64,000 bases of DNA, from positions 186,001 to 250,000 of the forward strand of contig JAIXWO010000010.1 of the NCBI GenBank assembly GCA_027491235.1. Reading direction: 5' to 3'. The notes under the pieces are model-generated. The model did not search any database, had not been told where the DNA came from, and saw nothing but the letters and a program-made list of their open reading frames with translations. Of the stretch, positions 53,452 to 62,999 are shown piece by piece (the stretch's first letter is position 1; every line of letters begins with the position of its first letter). The position numbers and the translations under genes were made by a program. Origin of the DNA: Sphingomonadales bacterium (GTDB taxonomy: Bacteria; Pseudomonadota; Alphaproteobacteria; Sphingomonadales; Sphingomonadaceae).

Positions 53452-53727
53452 ATGACAGACCGACCCATCGAATCCGAAATCACCGCCCGCCTTACCGAAG
53501 GCTTCGCGCCAACCCGCCTGATCGTCAGCAATGACAGTGCCAAGCATAGCGGGCATTCCGGCGATGACGGCTCCGGCGAAAGCCATTTTAGCGTCGAGAT
53601 TGAGGCGGCGGCCTTTGCCGGCGTCAGCCGACTGGAACGCCAACGCATGGTGAACCGTGCGCTCGGCGATCTGCCCGGCCAGCGCGTCCATGCCCTTGCC
53701 ATCAAAGCAAAAGCGCCCGGCGAATAA
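53452..53727 (+). CDS. bolA: BolA family protein
   Basis: 91 residues of the BolA fold: NDSAKHSGHSG then ESHFSVEIEAAAFAG with the conserved His that binds an Fe-S cluster with monothiol glutaredoxins, and LSRLERQRMVNRAL (as VSRLERQRMVNRAL). BolA proteins take part in iron handling and cluster transfer. ATG 53452 has AGAAAAG just before it. bolA beside dnaJ and cobS is a common alphaproteobacterial arrangement. Confidence 0.93.
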   Translation: MTDRPIESEITARLTEGFAPTRLIVSNDSAKHSGHSGDDGSGESHFSVEIEAAAFAGVSRLERQRMVNRALGDLPGQRVHALAIKAKAPGE

Positions 53728-53751
53728 GGCGACCAAGAGGAGAGAACGGCC

Positions 53752-54648
53752 ATGTCCCATCCGGTTGAAGGAATGCTGCTGCCCGTCACCCACAATCTGG
53801 GGGCCTTTGAAGTGCGGCGCGCGCTGCCGGCGCGCGGCCTCACTATGGTCGGGCCGTTTTGCTTTGTGGATCAGTTCGGCCCCGGCATGCTCGACATTGG
53901 GTTGGGCATGGACGTCCGCCCGCACCCGCATATCGGGCTGTCCACCGTCACCTATCTTTTCGATGGCGCGATAGACCACCGCGATTCGCTGGGGTCATTC
54001 GCAACGATCCGACCGGGCGAGGTCAATCTGATGACGGCGGGTAAAGGCATCGTCCATTCCGAACGCTCGCCTGCCGAGGAGCGCGCCAAAGGTGCCTCTA
54101 TTTACGGCATGCAGACTTGGCTCGCTTTGCCCGATGGCAAGGAAGAGATCGACCCCGCCTTTGAACAGATCAAGGCCGACAAGCTGCCGATCATTTCGGA
54201 TGACGGCGCAAAGGCACGCGTCATCATGGGCACGCTCTGGGGGGCGACCGCACCGACGACCTGCCATGCCGAAACCATCTACGCCGACATCATTCTGGAA
54301 CAGGGCGGCAGCATTCCCGTCGATGCCGAGGCCGATGAGCGCGCGCTGATGCTCGTCGGCGGCGAGGCCGAGATTTCAGGCGAGGCGATGGAGCTTTATG
54401 CGCTCTACGTCCTGAAGCCGGGCGAGAAAGGCACGCTCAAATCGGCAAAGGGTGGCCGTATCATGCTGATGGGCGGAGAAGACTTCCCGACGGCGCGACG
54501 TGTGTGGTGGAATTTCGTCTCCTCAAGGCAGGACCGGATCGATCAGGCCGCTGCTGATTGGGCTGAAGGCCGCTTCCCGATTGTGCCCAATGACCCGGAA
54601 TTCATTCCCATGCCCGAAACGCCACTGACCAACAGCGACCCTATTTAA
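53752..54648 (+). CDS. Pirin family protein
   Basis: 298 residues with two cupin domains. The N-terminal metal-binding region has HPHIGLSTVTYLFDG and the GIVHSERSP motif (three His and a Glu). Pirins are iron-binding; several are quercetinases, others regulators. Start follows a GAGGAG-type ribosome site. Its stop overlaps the hydrolase start (TAATG). Confidence 0.92.
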   Translation: MSHPVEGMLLPVTHNLGAFEVRRALPARGLTMVGPFCFVDQFGPGMLDIGLGMDVRPHPHIGLSTVTYLFDGAIDHRDSLGSFATIRPGEVNLMTAGKGIVHSERSPAEERAKGASIYGMQTWLALPDGKEEIDPAFEQIKADKLPIISDDGAKARVIMGTLWGATAPTTCHAETIYADIILEQGGSIPVDAEADERALMLVGGEAEISGEAMELYALYVLKPGEKGTLKSAKGGRIMLMGGEDFPTARRVWWNFVSSRQDRIDQAAADWAEGRFPIVPNDPEFIPMPETPLTNSDPI

Positions 54649-55535
54649 TGGCAGAGATGCTGCGTCAGCGCGTGACCCTTTCCACCGGCGTCGAACTTGA
54701 CGTCTGGACCGCGGGCGATGCGGCGAACCCGCCGATCTTGTTTCTGCACGGCTTTCCTGAATCGCACCGCACATGGCGTCATCAGATGGCGGCGCTGTCC
54801 GACCGCTTCTTTTGCATCGCACCCGACCAACGCGGCTATGCCCGCTCGCAAAAGCTGCCGGAGCTGAAGGACTATCGCATCGGCAATCTTGTCGCTGATG
54901 TGTTTGCCTTGGCCGATGCCTTTGGCGCAGACCGCTTTACGCTGGTCGGCCATGATTGGGGCGGGGCCATCGCCTGGGCAGTCGCCATCAGGGATCAGGC
55001 GCGGGTTGAGCGGCTGATCCTGTGCAATGCCGCCCACCCTTATGTCTTCCAGCACACGCTTGTTTTCAATCAGGGTCAGCGCCTCGCCTCGCAATATATG
55101 AAGGACTTCCGGGAACGCGACATTGAGGGCGAAGTCGCCACCAAGGGCATCGACTGGTTCTTTGAGGATCGCTTCGCAAAGCTGACCGGCAGCGGGATCA
55201 CAGCAGAGGACAAGGCCGCTTATCTCGACGAATGGTCGCAGCCCGGCGCGCTCACGGCGATGCTCAACTGGTATCGTGCGTCGCCCATGCAGGTGCCGGG
55301 GATGGACGCACCCGCTGAGATGACGCCGTTTCTCGCCGCTCCCTTCCCGAAACTGCACATGCCTGTGCTTGTCATCTGGGGCGTGAACGACGAGGCGCTT
55401 CTGCCTTGCCAGTTAGAAGGGCTGGAAGAGCACATCGACACGCTGACGGTCGTTCGCGTTGAGGATGCTGGCCACTTCATTCCTTGGGAGCGCCCCGAGG
55501 CCGTTAATCACGCCATGCGGCACTGGCTCAGTTAA
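54648..55535 (+). CDS. Alpha/beta hydrolase, epoxide hydrolase-like
   Basis: 295 residues. HGFPESHRTWRHQM is the oxyanion segment, VGHDWGGAIAW has the nucleophile Asp, and HFIPWERPEAV the catalytic His, the arrangement of epoxide hydrolases and haloalkane dehalogenases. Substrate unknown. Coupled to the pirin gene. Confidence 0.88.
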   Translation: MAEMLRQRVTLSTGVELDVWTAGDAANPPILFLHGFPESHRTWRHQMAALSDRFFCIAPDQRGYARSQKLPELKDYRIGNLVADVFALADAFGADRFTLVGHDWGGAIAWAVAIRDQARVERLILCNAAHPYVFQHTLVFNQGQRLASQYMKDFRERDIEGEVATKGIDWFFEDRFAKLTGSGITAEDKAAYLDEWSQPGALTAMLNWYRASPMQVPGMDAPAEMTPFLAAPFPKLHMPVLVIWGVNDEALLPCQLEGLEEHIDTLTVVRVEDAGHFIPWERPEAVNHAMRHWLS

Positions 55536-55560
55536 GGGCTGAGACCGAAGCTGGGTCGCT

Positions 55561-56592
55561 TTACGCCCCCCAGTTGACCCATGCGCCATGCGGGTGGGCC
55601 CTGGCCAAGAGTTCCGACGCGCCATCCCCCGGCCAACAGCGCAGCGTGATGTCCGCTTCAGTGACCTTGTCCGGAAACTCCATCGACAACCACGCGAGCG
55701 GCCGCGCGGCATCGGCACGCGCGCCCGCCGCTTCAATCAAATCGCGGACCTTGGCCCGAGCCTCTGCCGTGAAATATTGGAGGACGACCGAGTGGAAGAT
55801 GACGCGGGTGCGCCCCTCGGCCTGTCGTTCGGCCAAGAGCGGCGCGAGCAGCGCGGTCGCATCTCCCTTAACAATCGGTGGCGGGTTGGCTTGCGCCACG
55901 CGGATGGCGGCTTCTGCCCGCGCCAGCCGTTCCGGTTGGTCCGGCCAGATATAGGCCAGCATCCGGCCCACGATCGCGGGGTCCGTCGGGTCGAGCGGAT
56001 TGAGATCAATGCCGACGCGGTCACAGACGTTTACGGCGGCAGGCACAGGGCTCTCCCCGGTCCATTTAGGGCTGATCTGGACCGCAGAAAGGCTATCCCC
56101 TGACACCGTCTCGCCAAGCCGATAGCCGAACCTGTCCATATTGAGATTAAGACCTGCGCTCGTCCCAATCTCAATCCATTCCATGTCGGGGCCAAAGCGG
56201 CCCGCAATCTCCAGCATGGCGGGCCACAATGCCCCTGCACGCGCAACCTCATTGGTCTGCGGTGGTCCATCGAGCCAGGGATAGAGCCAGTCATCCCACT
56301 TCTCGATCACTTGCCGCAGAACAGGGTGCGCCTCCAGATCGCGGACGGTGTAATAGCGGGTAAGCAGATCCTCCTTGCCGGACCGCGCAAGGGCATGCAG
56401 CCCCCCTGCAATGCGCAGAGGCAGCGCGTCGACAATCGGATCGCCCACCCAATCGAGAATGCGCGCGCCCGTCCGCGTCCTATGGTCGAGGATATCGCCC
56501 AGAGCCGCCACAATCTCGGCTGTCTGCGCAGAGCCCACCGCTTTGCAATATTGGGCCTGAAGCCGGAAGGCCTCCCGGATGCTTTGAGTCAT
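55561..56592 (-). CDS. DUF2332 family protein
   Basis: 343 residues matching the DUF2332 family: IREAFRLQAQYCKAVGS at the start, the WIEIGTSAGLNLNMDRFGY segment, and VIFHSVVLQYFTAEARAK near 250-270, which recall a methyltransferase-like Rossmann fold. Function unknown. ATG 56592 is chosen because longer frames would enter the divergent hisG gene. Confidence 0.85.
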   Translation of the reverse strand: MTQSIREAFRLQAQYCKAVGSAQTAEIVAALGDILDHRTRTGARILDWVGDPIVDALPLRIAGGLHALARSGKEDLLTRYYTVRDLEAHPVLRQVIEKWDDWLYPWLDGPPQTNEVARAGALWPAMLEIAGRFGPDMEWIEIGTSAGLNLNMDRFGYRLGETVSGDSLSAVQISPKWTGESPVPAAVNVCDRVGIDLNPLDPTDPAIVGRMLAYIWPDQPERLARAEAAIRVAQANPPPIVKGDATALLAPLLAERQAEGRTRVIFHSVVLQYFTAEARAKVRDLIEAAGARADAARPLAWLSMEFPDKVTEADITLRCWPGDGASELLARAHPHGAWVNWGA

Positions 56593-56640
56593 GCCGGACA
56601 GCTTGCCCTGCAAAGCCCGTCCACGTAAAGGCCCCGCATC

Positions 56641-57291
56641 ATGTCTCAGCCGATCATCTTTGCCGTGCCCAAAGGCCGCATCCTCGAAGAAGCCCTGCCG
56701 ATGCTGTCGCGCGCCGGGATTGTGCCGGAGGCTGCCTTTACCGACGGGAAGAGCCGCGCCCTCAAATTCGCGACCAACCGCCCGGATGTGAGCCTGATCC
56801 GCGTGCGTGCCTTCGACGTGGCAACCTTCGTGGCGCATGGCGCGGCGCAGATCGGCATTGTCGGGTCTGATGTGATCGATGAGTTCGACTATTCAGAGCT
56901 TTACGCGCCTGTCGACTTGGATATCGGCCATTGCCGCATCTCGGTCGCCGAGCCTGCTGAAATGGCCGCGACCGACGATCCCCGGTCGTGGAGCCATGTC
57001 CGCGTTGCGACCAAATATCCCAATATGACCCGCAAGCACTTTGCGGCGCGCGGCGTGCAGGCTGAATGCGTGAAGCTGAATGGCGCGATGGAAATCGCCC
57101 CGTCGCTTGGTCTCTCCAGCCGGATTGTTGACTTGGTGTCCTCGGGCAAGACGTTGCTTGAAAATGGATTGGTCGAAGTGGAAGTCATCGCACAGGTTTC
57201 CGCACGCCTCATCGTCAATCGCGCCGCCTTCAAAACCAATGCTGGCGTCGGTGATCTGGTCGAAGCGTTCCGGGCGGCGGTCAATGATTAG
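56641..57291 (+). CDS. hisG: ATP phosphoribosyltransferase, short form
   Basis: 216 residues, the HisG-short form that needs HisZ. It has [16 protein letters not shown], the substrate loop ADVSLIR-like [17 protein letters not shown], and the phosphate-binding [15 protein letters not shown]. It makes phosphoribosyl-ATP, the first step of histidine synthesis. hisD starts before its stop. The usual hisZ partner is not in the window. Confidence 0.95.
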   Translation: MSQPIIFAVPKGRILEEALPMLSRAGIVPEAAFTDGKSRALKFATNRPDVSLIRVRAFDVATFVAHGAAQIGIVGSDVIDEFDYSELYAPVDLDIGHCRISVAEPAEMAATDDPRSWSHVRVATKYPNMTRKHFAARGVQAECVKLNGAMEIAPSLGLSSRIVDLVSSGKTLLENGLVEVEVIAQVSARLIVNRAAFKTNAGVGDLVEAFRAAVND

Positions 57292-58561
57292 GCTCGACGC
57301 GCAGGCGCCCGATTTTGCGGCAGCCTTTGAAACGCTCGTCAATGCACGGCGGGAAGCGGATGAGGATGTCTCGCGCGATGTCGCCGCCATCATCGCCCGT
57401 GTCCGCACCGAAGGTGACGCGGCGGTCGCCGACCTGACCCGCAGATTTGACGGGCATGATCTCGACTGGAAGATCGACCTTGCCGATTGCCGCGCCGCCT
57501 ATGAGGCGCTGGACGCCGACCTTCGCACCGCACTCGACCTCGCAGCCGACCGCATCCGCACCTATCACGCCAAGCAAAAGCCCGAGAACAGCGACACGGT
57601 GGACAGCGCCGGCGTCCGCGTTGGTGCGCGCTGGACCGCGGTGGATGCCGCCGGCGTCTATGTGCCGGGTGGTCGTGCGGCTTACCCATCGTCGGTTCTG
57701 ATGAACGCCATTCCGGCCAAGGTCGCAGGCGTCGAACGCCTTGTGATGGTCACGCCGACCCCCAAGGGCGAGATCAACCCCCTCGTCCTCGCTGCCGCGC
57801 ATATCGCCGGTGTGGACGAGGTGTGGCGCGTGGGTGGCGCCCAAGCCGTCGCCGCCCTGGCTTTTGGCACCGCGACCATCGGCAAGGTCGATGTCGTGAC
57901 CGGCCCCGGCAATGCCTGGGTCGCGGAGGCCAAGCGGCAGCTATACGGCGTGGTCGGCATCGACATGGTGGCGGGCCCGTCCGAAATCCTTGTCGTCGCT
58001 GATGGCAAGAATGACCCCCAATGGATTGCCGCCGATCTGTTGAGCCAGGCCGAGCATGACCCGACCAGCCAGTCGATCCTCATCACCGATGACGCCGCCT
58101 TTGCTGATGCTGTCGCGGCGGCGGTCGACAGCCAGATTGCCGAGCTCGCGACCGGCGCCACGGCCCGGACAAGCTGGGATGCCAATGGCGCGATCTTGTT
58201 GGTCGCCGACCTGATGGCGGCAGCGCCACTCATCGATGCGCTCGCGCCTGAACATCTGGAGCTCGCGGTCGAAGACCCCGAGCCCCTGTTCGCTGCCGTC
58301 CGCCATGCCGGATCGATCTTTCTGGGCCGCCATACACCCGAAGCGGTGGGCGATTATGTGGGCGGTCCGAACCACGTGCTGCCCACCGGACGCCGTGCGC
58401 GCTTCTCGTCTGGCCTGTCCGTGCTCGATTTCATGAAGCGCACGAGCTTTCTCTGCTGTTCGCCGGACGCCATCCGCGCTATCGGACCGGCGGCGGTCGC
58501 GCTTGCCCGCGCCGAAGGGCTTCCTGCCCACGCCCGATCCGTAGAGGAAAGATTGAAATGA
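57284..58561 (+). CDS. hisD: Histidinol dehydrogenase
   Basis: 425 residues with [31 protein letters not shown], the zinc-binding [14 protein letters not shown] and the PEHLEL segment. It oxidises histidinol to histidine in two steps. Eight-base overlap with hisG and ATGA overlap with nusB place the three in one operon. Confidence 0.96.
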   Translation: MIRLDAQAPDFAAAFETLVNARREADEDVSRDVAAIIARVRTEGDAAVADLTRRFDGHDLDWKIDLADCRAAYEALDADLRTALDLAADRIRTYHAKQKPENSDTVDSAGVRVGARWTAVDAAGVYVPGGRAAYPSSVLMNAIPAKVAGVERLVMVTPTPKGEINPLVLAAAHIAGVDEVWRVGGAQAVAALAFGTATIGKVDVVTGPGNAWVAEAKRQLYGVVGIDMVAGPSEILVVADGKNDPQWIAADLLSQAEHDPTSQSILITDDAAFADAVAAAVDSQIAELATGATARTSWDANGAILLVADLMAAAPLIDALAPEHLELAVEDPEPLFAAVRHAGSIFLGRHTPEAVGDYVGGPNHVLPTGRRARFSSGLSVLDFMKRTSFLCCSPDAIRAIGPAAVALARAEGLPAHARSVEERLK

Positions 58562-58995
58562 GCCGCGCCCGTTCCGCCGCCCGCCTTGCCGCTGTGCAGG
58601 CGCTGTACCAACAGGAAATGGAAGGCACGCCGATGGCCGTGCTGCTCCACGAATTCCACCAGCACCGTCTGGGCGCCACGATTGAGGACAACACCTTTGC
58701 CGACGCTGAGGTCGATTTCTTCAATGATGTCGTCAAAGGCGTCGATGCCCGCCGCGAAGAGGTTGACGCGCTCATCACCGCAAATCTGGCCGAAGGCTGG
58801 TCGCTTGACCGGCTGGACCGTCCGCTCCGTCAGATCCTGCGGGCTGGCACCTATGAACTGATCGCGCGCGCGGACATCCCCAAAGGCAGCATCATCAGCG
58901 AATATCTCGACGTTGCCCATGCCTTTTACGACCGCAAGGAAAAGGGCTTCGTCAACGGCGTGCTCGACGCCATCGCAAAGACCGCACGGCTTTAA
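58558..58995 (+). CDS. nusB: Transcription antitermination factor NusB
   Basis: 145 residues, all-helical NusB fold: ARLAAVQALYQQEMEG at the start, LDRPLRQILRAGTYEL and the conserved DIPKGSIISEYLDVAHAFY. With NusE (S10) it binds boxA in rRNA leaders. Stop codons of nusB and the convergent GGDEF/EAL gene overlap. Confidence 0.95.
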   Translation: MSRARSAARLAAVQALYQQEMEGTPMAVLLHEFHQHRLGATIEDNTFADAEVDFFNDVVKGVDARREEVDALITANLAEGWSLDRLDRPLRQILRAGTYELIARADIPKGSIISEYLDVAHAFYDRKEKGFVNGVLDAIAKTARL

Positions 58996-61184
58996 CCCGA
59001 CACGCGCTCGAGCTCGAACAAGGGCCGGGCTTCGTCATAGGCCGCAGGTGTGGCGGCCGGGTCCGGCAATGTCCGGACCGAGAGAAGGGATGTGACGTCC
59101 GCCGCTGAAATGGGGCGCCCATAGGTCCAGCCCTGAATTTCATCGCACCCGATGATCCGCATCAGTTCCGCCTGCGCGAAGGTTTCCACACCTTGCGCGA
59201 CGGCCCGTGCCCCGTGCGAATGGGCAACCGCCACGCAGCTTTGCAGCAGCACAAGTGCCCGATCATCCGAGGCGGCGCGCGAGACGAGCCCGGTGTCAAT
59301 TTTCACCTTGGCAAAATTTGCGCGCTCCAGCGTGTTTAACGCGGCAAAGCCGGACCCGAAATTGTCGAGGACGAGGCGGCACCCCATCTGGCGCAGCTCA
59401 GCTGCAATTTCCTCGGCAAAGTCCGCATTCTCGACGAACAGCTCTTCACGTATCTCAAATTCCATACGCTCCGGGCCGATCTGCAACGCCTTCAGCTGCG
59501 CCTCCATAAGGCTCAGAAAGCCGGGGGAGCGCAACTGGCCGCGCGACAGGTTGACGGCAAGGCGGACATCCCCCCAATCTTGGGCATCCTTGGCGATCTG
59601 GTCCATTGCGAGCGTGCCGATAGGGACCGTCAGTCCCGCCTGATCTGCCACATTGATGAAATCGCGGGCAGAAATGGTGCCCAAGTCTGCATGCGGCCAG
59701 CGCAGCAGGGCTTCGACCGACACGACATGGCCGGTGCGGCAATCAATCATCGGCTGATATTGGACGGTGAAATCACGCGCCTCGATGGCCTTGCGCAAAT
59801 CCCCAGTCAGCTTGGCGGCGGCAAGATGTTCCTGTTCCAATTCCGGCGAGTAAAAAACCACCCGCTTTTTGCCGGACCGTTTGGCGACATACATGGCGGC
59901 ATCGGCTCGGCGCATGGCCTCTGACGGAGAGAGATCGCCCAACCTGACCTTCACGATGCCAACGCTGGCGCCCACCTGAACCGGCCGGCCCATGAGGACC
60001 ACCGGTGCATCAAGCATCAGCAACAGCCGTTGGATCACCTCTTCAATCCGCGCGCCGGCGCCCTCGCCCGTTGCGAGCAGGGCAAATTCGTCTCCTCCCA
60101 AGCGGATGGCGGTCGCGTCTGTTCCGGCGGCCTGTTTCAGGAGGGCGGCCACCGCCTTGATGAGCTGATCCCCTGTTTCATGGCCGAAGCTGTCATTGAC
60201 CATCTTGAAGCCATCCAGATCCAGGATGGCGAGCCCCGCTTCCTCCCGGCTGTCACCCCGGCGGATCATTTCCCAGCGCAGCGCTCGGCGGTTTGGCAGG
60301 CGGGACAGGCTGTCCGCCATCACCTGCCAACCCAATTGGCGCAGCGAGGCATAGCCCCTGCTGATCGAGACAGCCGCGACGATCAGATAGATAAGGGCGG
60401 CAACGATGATGACAGGCATGGCCCGGCCCAAAGCAACCAAGCCCAAAGACGGCGGGCTCCATGTCACCACGCCAACCGGGCGACCTTCATCATTGCGCAG
60501 CGCGACAAACGGGTCCCTGCCCGGTTGCAGCTGAAACCGGACATTGGAAAGCTGCAGCGTCCGGCTGATGCGAAAGCTGTCCTCACGCCCGACATTTTTC
60601 AGAAGGACGAGGTAGGACGGCCCTTCGGCCGGAACGAGCCGACGCAGCTTTGTGCTCATCGGGCGGATGGGGGAGATGGCGACAAGGGCGATCCCCTTGT
60701 CATTGCGGACGATGGTTGTCGCCGGGCGGTTGTCCCGCCCAATCTTGGCCTGAAGGCGGGAGAGCGCAGCTGTGAGGCCCGGCGTCAGCTGGATATCCTG
60801 ACGCTGCCCGTTCCGGAAGCCAAGTTGCGCGGCGCCGCTTGGGCTAATGACGACGACGGTGTCGGCGTAGACCCGTTCCTGCGTTGTCGCCCCCAATGTC
60901 GTTTTGAGAAACGCCGTGTCCGTGGGCGTTGCATAGACCGCGCGGGCCACATCATCCCAATAGGCATTGTCATGCGTATAGTCGGCAAGACGGGAGACCA
61001 TCGCGTCCATGGCGGCGGTGACTGCCATGCGGGATCGCTGCGCGTCGACTTGATTGACCTGAGTAACCGTCTGAAAAAGCGAGAGGCCGATCGTGACGAA
61101 AAACAGCAAAAGCACCGGCAAGATGAGCTGGACGAGCCGTTGGCGCGTCGGTTTCATCAGGGCGGGCGAGTTATATCGGCTCAT
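58992..61184 (-). CDS. CHASE4-GGDEF-EAL protein with degenerate EAL site
   Basis: 730 residues: membrane segment 20-40, periplasmic CHASE4-like sensor (about 45-240), second membrane segment about 252-274, GGDEF domain (about 290-445) and EAL domain (about 455-695). GGDEF is exact at 363-367, with DLDGFKMVNDSFGH and no RxxD inhibitory site. In EAL, EALLRW (491), Asn545, Glu577, Asp607, Lys628 and Gln684 remain, but the expected DD is DN (608) and AEGVE is AQGVE (Q664). It is therefore likely a cyclase with an inactive or regulatory EAL. Confidence 0.93.
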   Translation of the reverse strand: MSRYNSPALMKPTRQRLVQLILPVLLLFFVTIGLSLFQTVTQVNQVDAQRSRMAVTAAMDAMVSRLADYTHDNAYWDDVARAVYATPTDTAFLKTTLGATTQERVYADTVVVISPSGAAQLGFRNGQRQDIQLTPGLTAALSRLQAKIGRDNRPATTIVRNDKGIALVAISPIRPMSTKLRRLVPAEGPSYLVLLKNVGREDSFRISRTLQLSNVRFQLQPGRDPFVALRNDEGRPVGVVTWSPPSLGLVALGRAMPVIIVAALIYLIVAAVSISRGYASLRQLGWQVMADSLSRLPNRRALRWEMIRRGDSREEAGLAILDLDGFKMVNDSFGHETGDQLIKAVAALLKQAAGTDATAIRLGGDEFALLATGEGAGARIEEVIQRLLLMLDAPVVLMGRPVQVGASVGIVKVRLGDLSPSEAMRRADAAMYVAKRSGKKRVVFYSPELEQEHLAAAKLTGDLRKAIEARDFTVQYQPMIDCRTGHVVSVEALLRWPHADLGTISARDFINVADQAGLTVPIGTLAMDQIAKDAQDWGDVRLAVNLSRGQLRSPGFLSLMEAQLKALQIGPERMEFEIREELFVENADFAEEIAAELRQMGCRLVLDNFGSGFAALNTLERANFAKVKIDTGLVSRAASDDRALVLLQSCVAVAHSHGARAVAQGVETFAQAELMRIIGCDEIQGWTYGRPISAADVTSLLSVRTLPDPAATPAAYDEARPLFELERVSG

Positions 61185-61268
61185 CCCTGCATTGTCGCCG
61201 CAGGGGCTTAAAATTTCTTATCGTTTTCCAGCGTTTATCGGGCTTTACGCGTCCCAAACGGAGGGTGA

Positions 61269-62135
61269 TTAATCCAATTTGGTTTCTTTTAGCCAGGCCC
61301 TTACGGCAGGCCCGATGTCGGGCCGTTGCAGGGCAAGCGCGATGTTGGCCGTGATGAACCCGGCCTTATCCCCACAGTCATAGCGCGTGCCATCAAAGGT
61401 GACAGCGTGGAAAGGCTGCTTCCCGATCATCTGCTGCATTGCATCGGTCAGCTGGATTTCACCGCCTGCGCCTTTTTCCTGTGCTGCAAGAATTTTCATG
61501 ACCTCAGGCTGGAGAATGTAGCGGCCCGAAATGATGAGGTTGGAGGGCGCGTCCTCCATCTTGGGCTTTTCGACGAGACCCAGAACCTCAGTGATGTTGC
61601 CGTGCGTTTCACCGGGCTTGATCACGCCGTAGCTCGACACTTTCTCATGCGGGACTTCCAATACGGAGATGACATTGCCGCCTGTCTGTTCATAGGCGTC
61701 CATCATCTGCTTCATGCAACCGGGCGAGCCCGCCATAAGTTCATCGGGCAGGAAGATGGCGAACGGTTCATCCCCCACAATGTCACGCGCACACCAGATG
61801 GCGTGGCCCAGACCCAGCGGTTCCTGCTGGCGGACATAGGCGCAATTGCCCGGCCCCAGGCGTGTGGGCTCCAGCACCGACAGGTCCTTGCCCCGGTCGG
61901 TCATCGTGCGTTCGAGTTCATAGGCGATGTCGAAATGATCCTCGATCGCGCTCTTGCCGCGACCGGTGACGAAGATCATCTGTTCAATGCCTGCCTCGCG
62001 GGCCTCATCGACAGCATATTGGATGAGCGGACGGTCCACGACCGGCAGCATTTCCTTGGGCATCGCCTTGGTCGCCGGCAAAAACCGCGTCCCCAGACCG
62101 GCAACAGGAAAAACCGCTTTTCGAACCTTGCGCAT
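61269..62135 (-). CDS. galU: UTP-glucose-1-phosphate uridylyltransferase
   Basis: 288 residues: PVAGLGTRFLPATKAMPKEM, LPVVDRPLIQYAVDEA, and GTRYDCGDKAGF. It makes UDP-glucose for exopolysaccharide and glycolipid synthesis. ATG 62135 has GAGGGGGA before it; ATG 62180 would add 15 residues. Divergent from imuA. Confidence 0.95.
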   Translation of the reverse strand: MRKVRKAVFPVAGLGTRFLPATKAMPKEMLPVVDRPLIQYAVDEAREAGIEQMIFVTGRGKSAIEDHFDIAYELERTMTDRGKDLSVLEPTRLGPGNCAYVRQQEPLGLGHAIWCARDIVGDEPFAIFLPDELMAGSPGCMKQMMDAYEQTGGNVISVLEVPHEKVSSYGVIKPGETHGNITEVLGLVEKPKMEDAPSNLIISGRYILQPEVMKILAAQEKGAGGEIQLTDAMQQMIGKQPFHAVTFDGTRYDCGDKAGFITANIALALQRPDIGPAVRAWLKETKLD

Positions 62136-62193
62136 ATAGTCCCCCTCAAAGGCTTGAGGGCCCTTATCAATTTCGCTCATGCGAGGGGAAGCC

Positions 62194-62237
62194 TTGACAG
62201 AAATTTAATGTCGGCAGAAATAGAACATATAGTGAAC
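62194..62237 (+). promoter_or_regulatory. SOS promoter and LexA box of imuA
   Basis: GAAC-ATATAGT-GAAC at 62223-62237 is an exact GAAC-N7-GAAC LexA site of alphaproteobacteria, ending at the base before the imuA ATG. TTGACA at 62194-62199 is a good -35; a weak AT-rich -10 lies 17 bases on, next to the box. LexA binding would block the promoter. Confidence 0.85.
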
Positions 62238-62999
62238 ATGATTGATTCGACCTCTTCTCTTGCACGGCTTAAACGCCGGATTGACGCTCTTGGGCCCACA
62301 GCCTCCAGCGGGCGCTGGGGACTCTTATCCTTCGGGCTGGCCGCGCTCGACGCGCGGCTGGACGGCGGACTGGCCAAAGGGGCGGTGCATGAAGTGCTGC
62401 CCACCAGCGGAACGGACGCGGCCAGTGCGGCGGCGTTCGCGCTGATGCTGGCGGTGCGGGCGGGCGCGGACGGCGGGCCGATCCTATGGGTATCAACCGA
62501 TGCCGAACTGCGGCGCCATGGCACGCCGTACGGCCCCGGCCTCGCCGAACTGGGGCTGGTGCCAGACAGAATGATGCTGGTGACCGCGCCGGATGAGCTT
62601 GCCTGCCTGAAGGTCGCGTCAGACAGCATCGGCTGTGCTGGGCTTGCCGCTGCGGTCATCGAGGTTGGTTCCGCCAAGCGGCTGGACCTGACCGCCAGTC
62701 GTCGCCTTGCGCTGGCTGCGGAAAAATCGGGCGTCACAGCGCTGATCCTACGCGGCAGTGACAGCATGATTGCGAGTGCCGCGGCCTCACGCTGGCAGGT
62801 GGCCGCAGCCCCATCTGTGCCTTTGGCCGGACAGGCGCCGGGACGGACCGGCCTGTCGCTTTCGCTTGTGCGTCACCGGGGTGGCGCGCGTCCTTTCGAT
62901 ATCTGTGTGGAGTGGGATCATGACCGGACAGCCTTTAGCGAACCGGCGCTATTGCGCCCTGTTCCTGCCGTTGCTGAGCGCCGATCGATGGTTGCGTGA
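62238..62999 (+). CDS. imuA: ImuA, RecA-like translesion factor
   Basis: 253 residues with a RecA/SulA-like core: LSFGLAALDARLDGGLAKGAVHEV corresponds to the RecA strand before the P-loop, and PILWVSTD to the strand after. It acts with ImuB and DnaE2 in SOS mutagenesis. ATG 62238 directly follows the LexA box; ATG 62208 upstream would lie across the box and is less likely. The end overlaps imuB by 80 bases. Confidence 0.92.
   Translation: MIDSTSSLARLKRRIDALGPTASSGRWGLLSFGLAALDARLDGGLAKGAVHEVLPTSGTDAASAAAFALMLAVRAGADGGPILWVSTDAELRRHGTPYGPGLAELGLVPDRMMLVTAPDELACLKVASDSIGCAGLAAAVIEVGSAKRLDLTASRRLALAAEKSGVTALILRGSDSMIASAAASRWQVAAAPSVPLAGQAPGRTGLSLSLVRHRGGARPFDICVEWDHDRTAFSEPALLRPVPAVAERRSMVA

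Noticed and set aside
61326-62237. N-terminal extension of imuA across galU
   Set aside because: The frame is open but antisense to galU; the LexA box and ATG at 62238 mark the real start.
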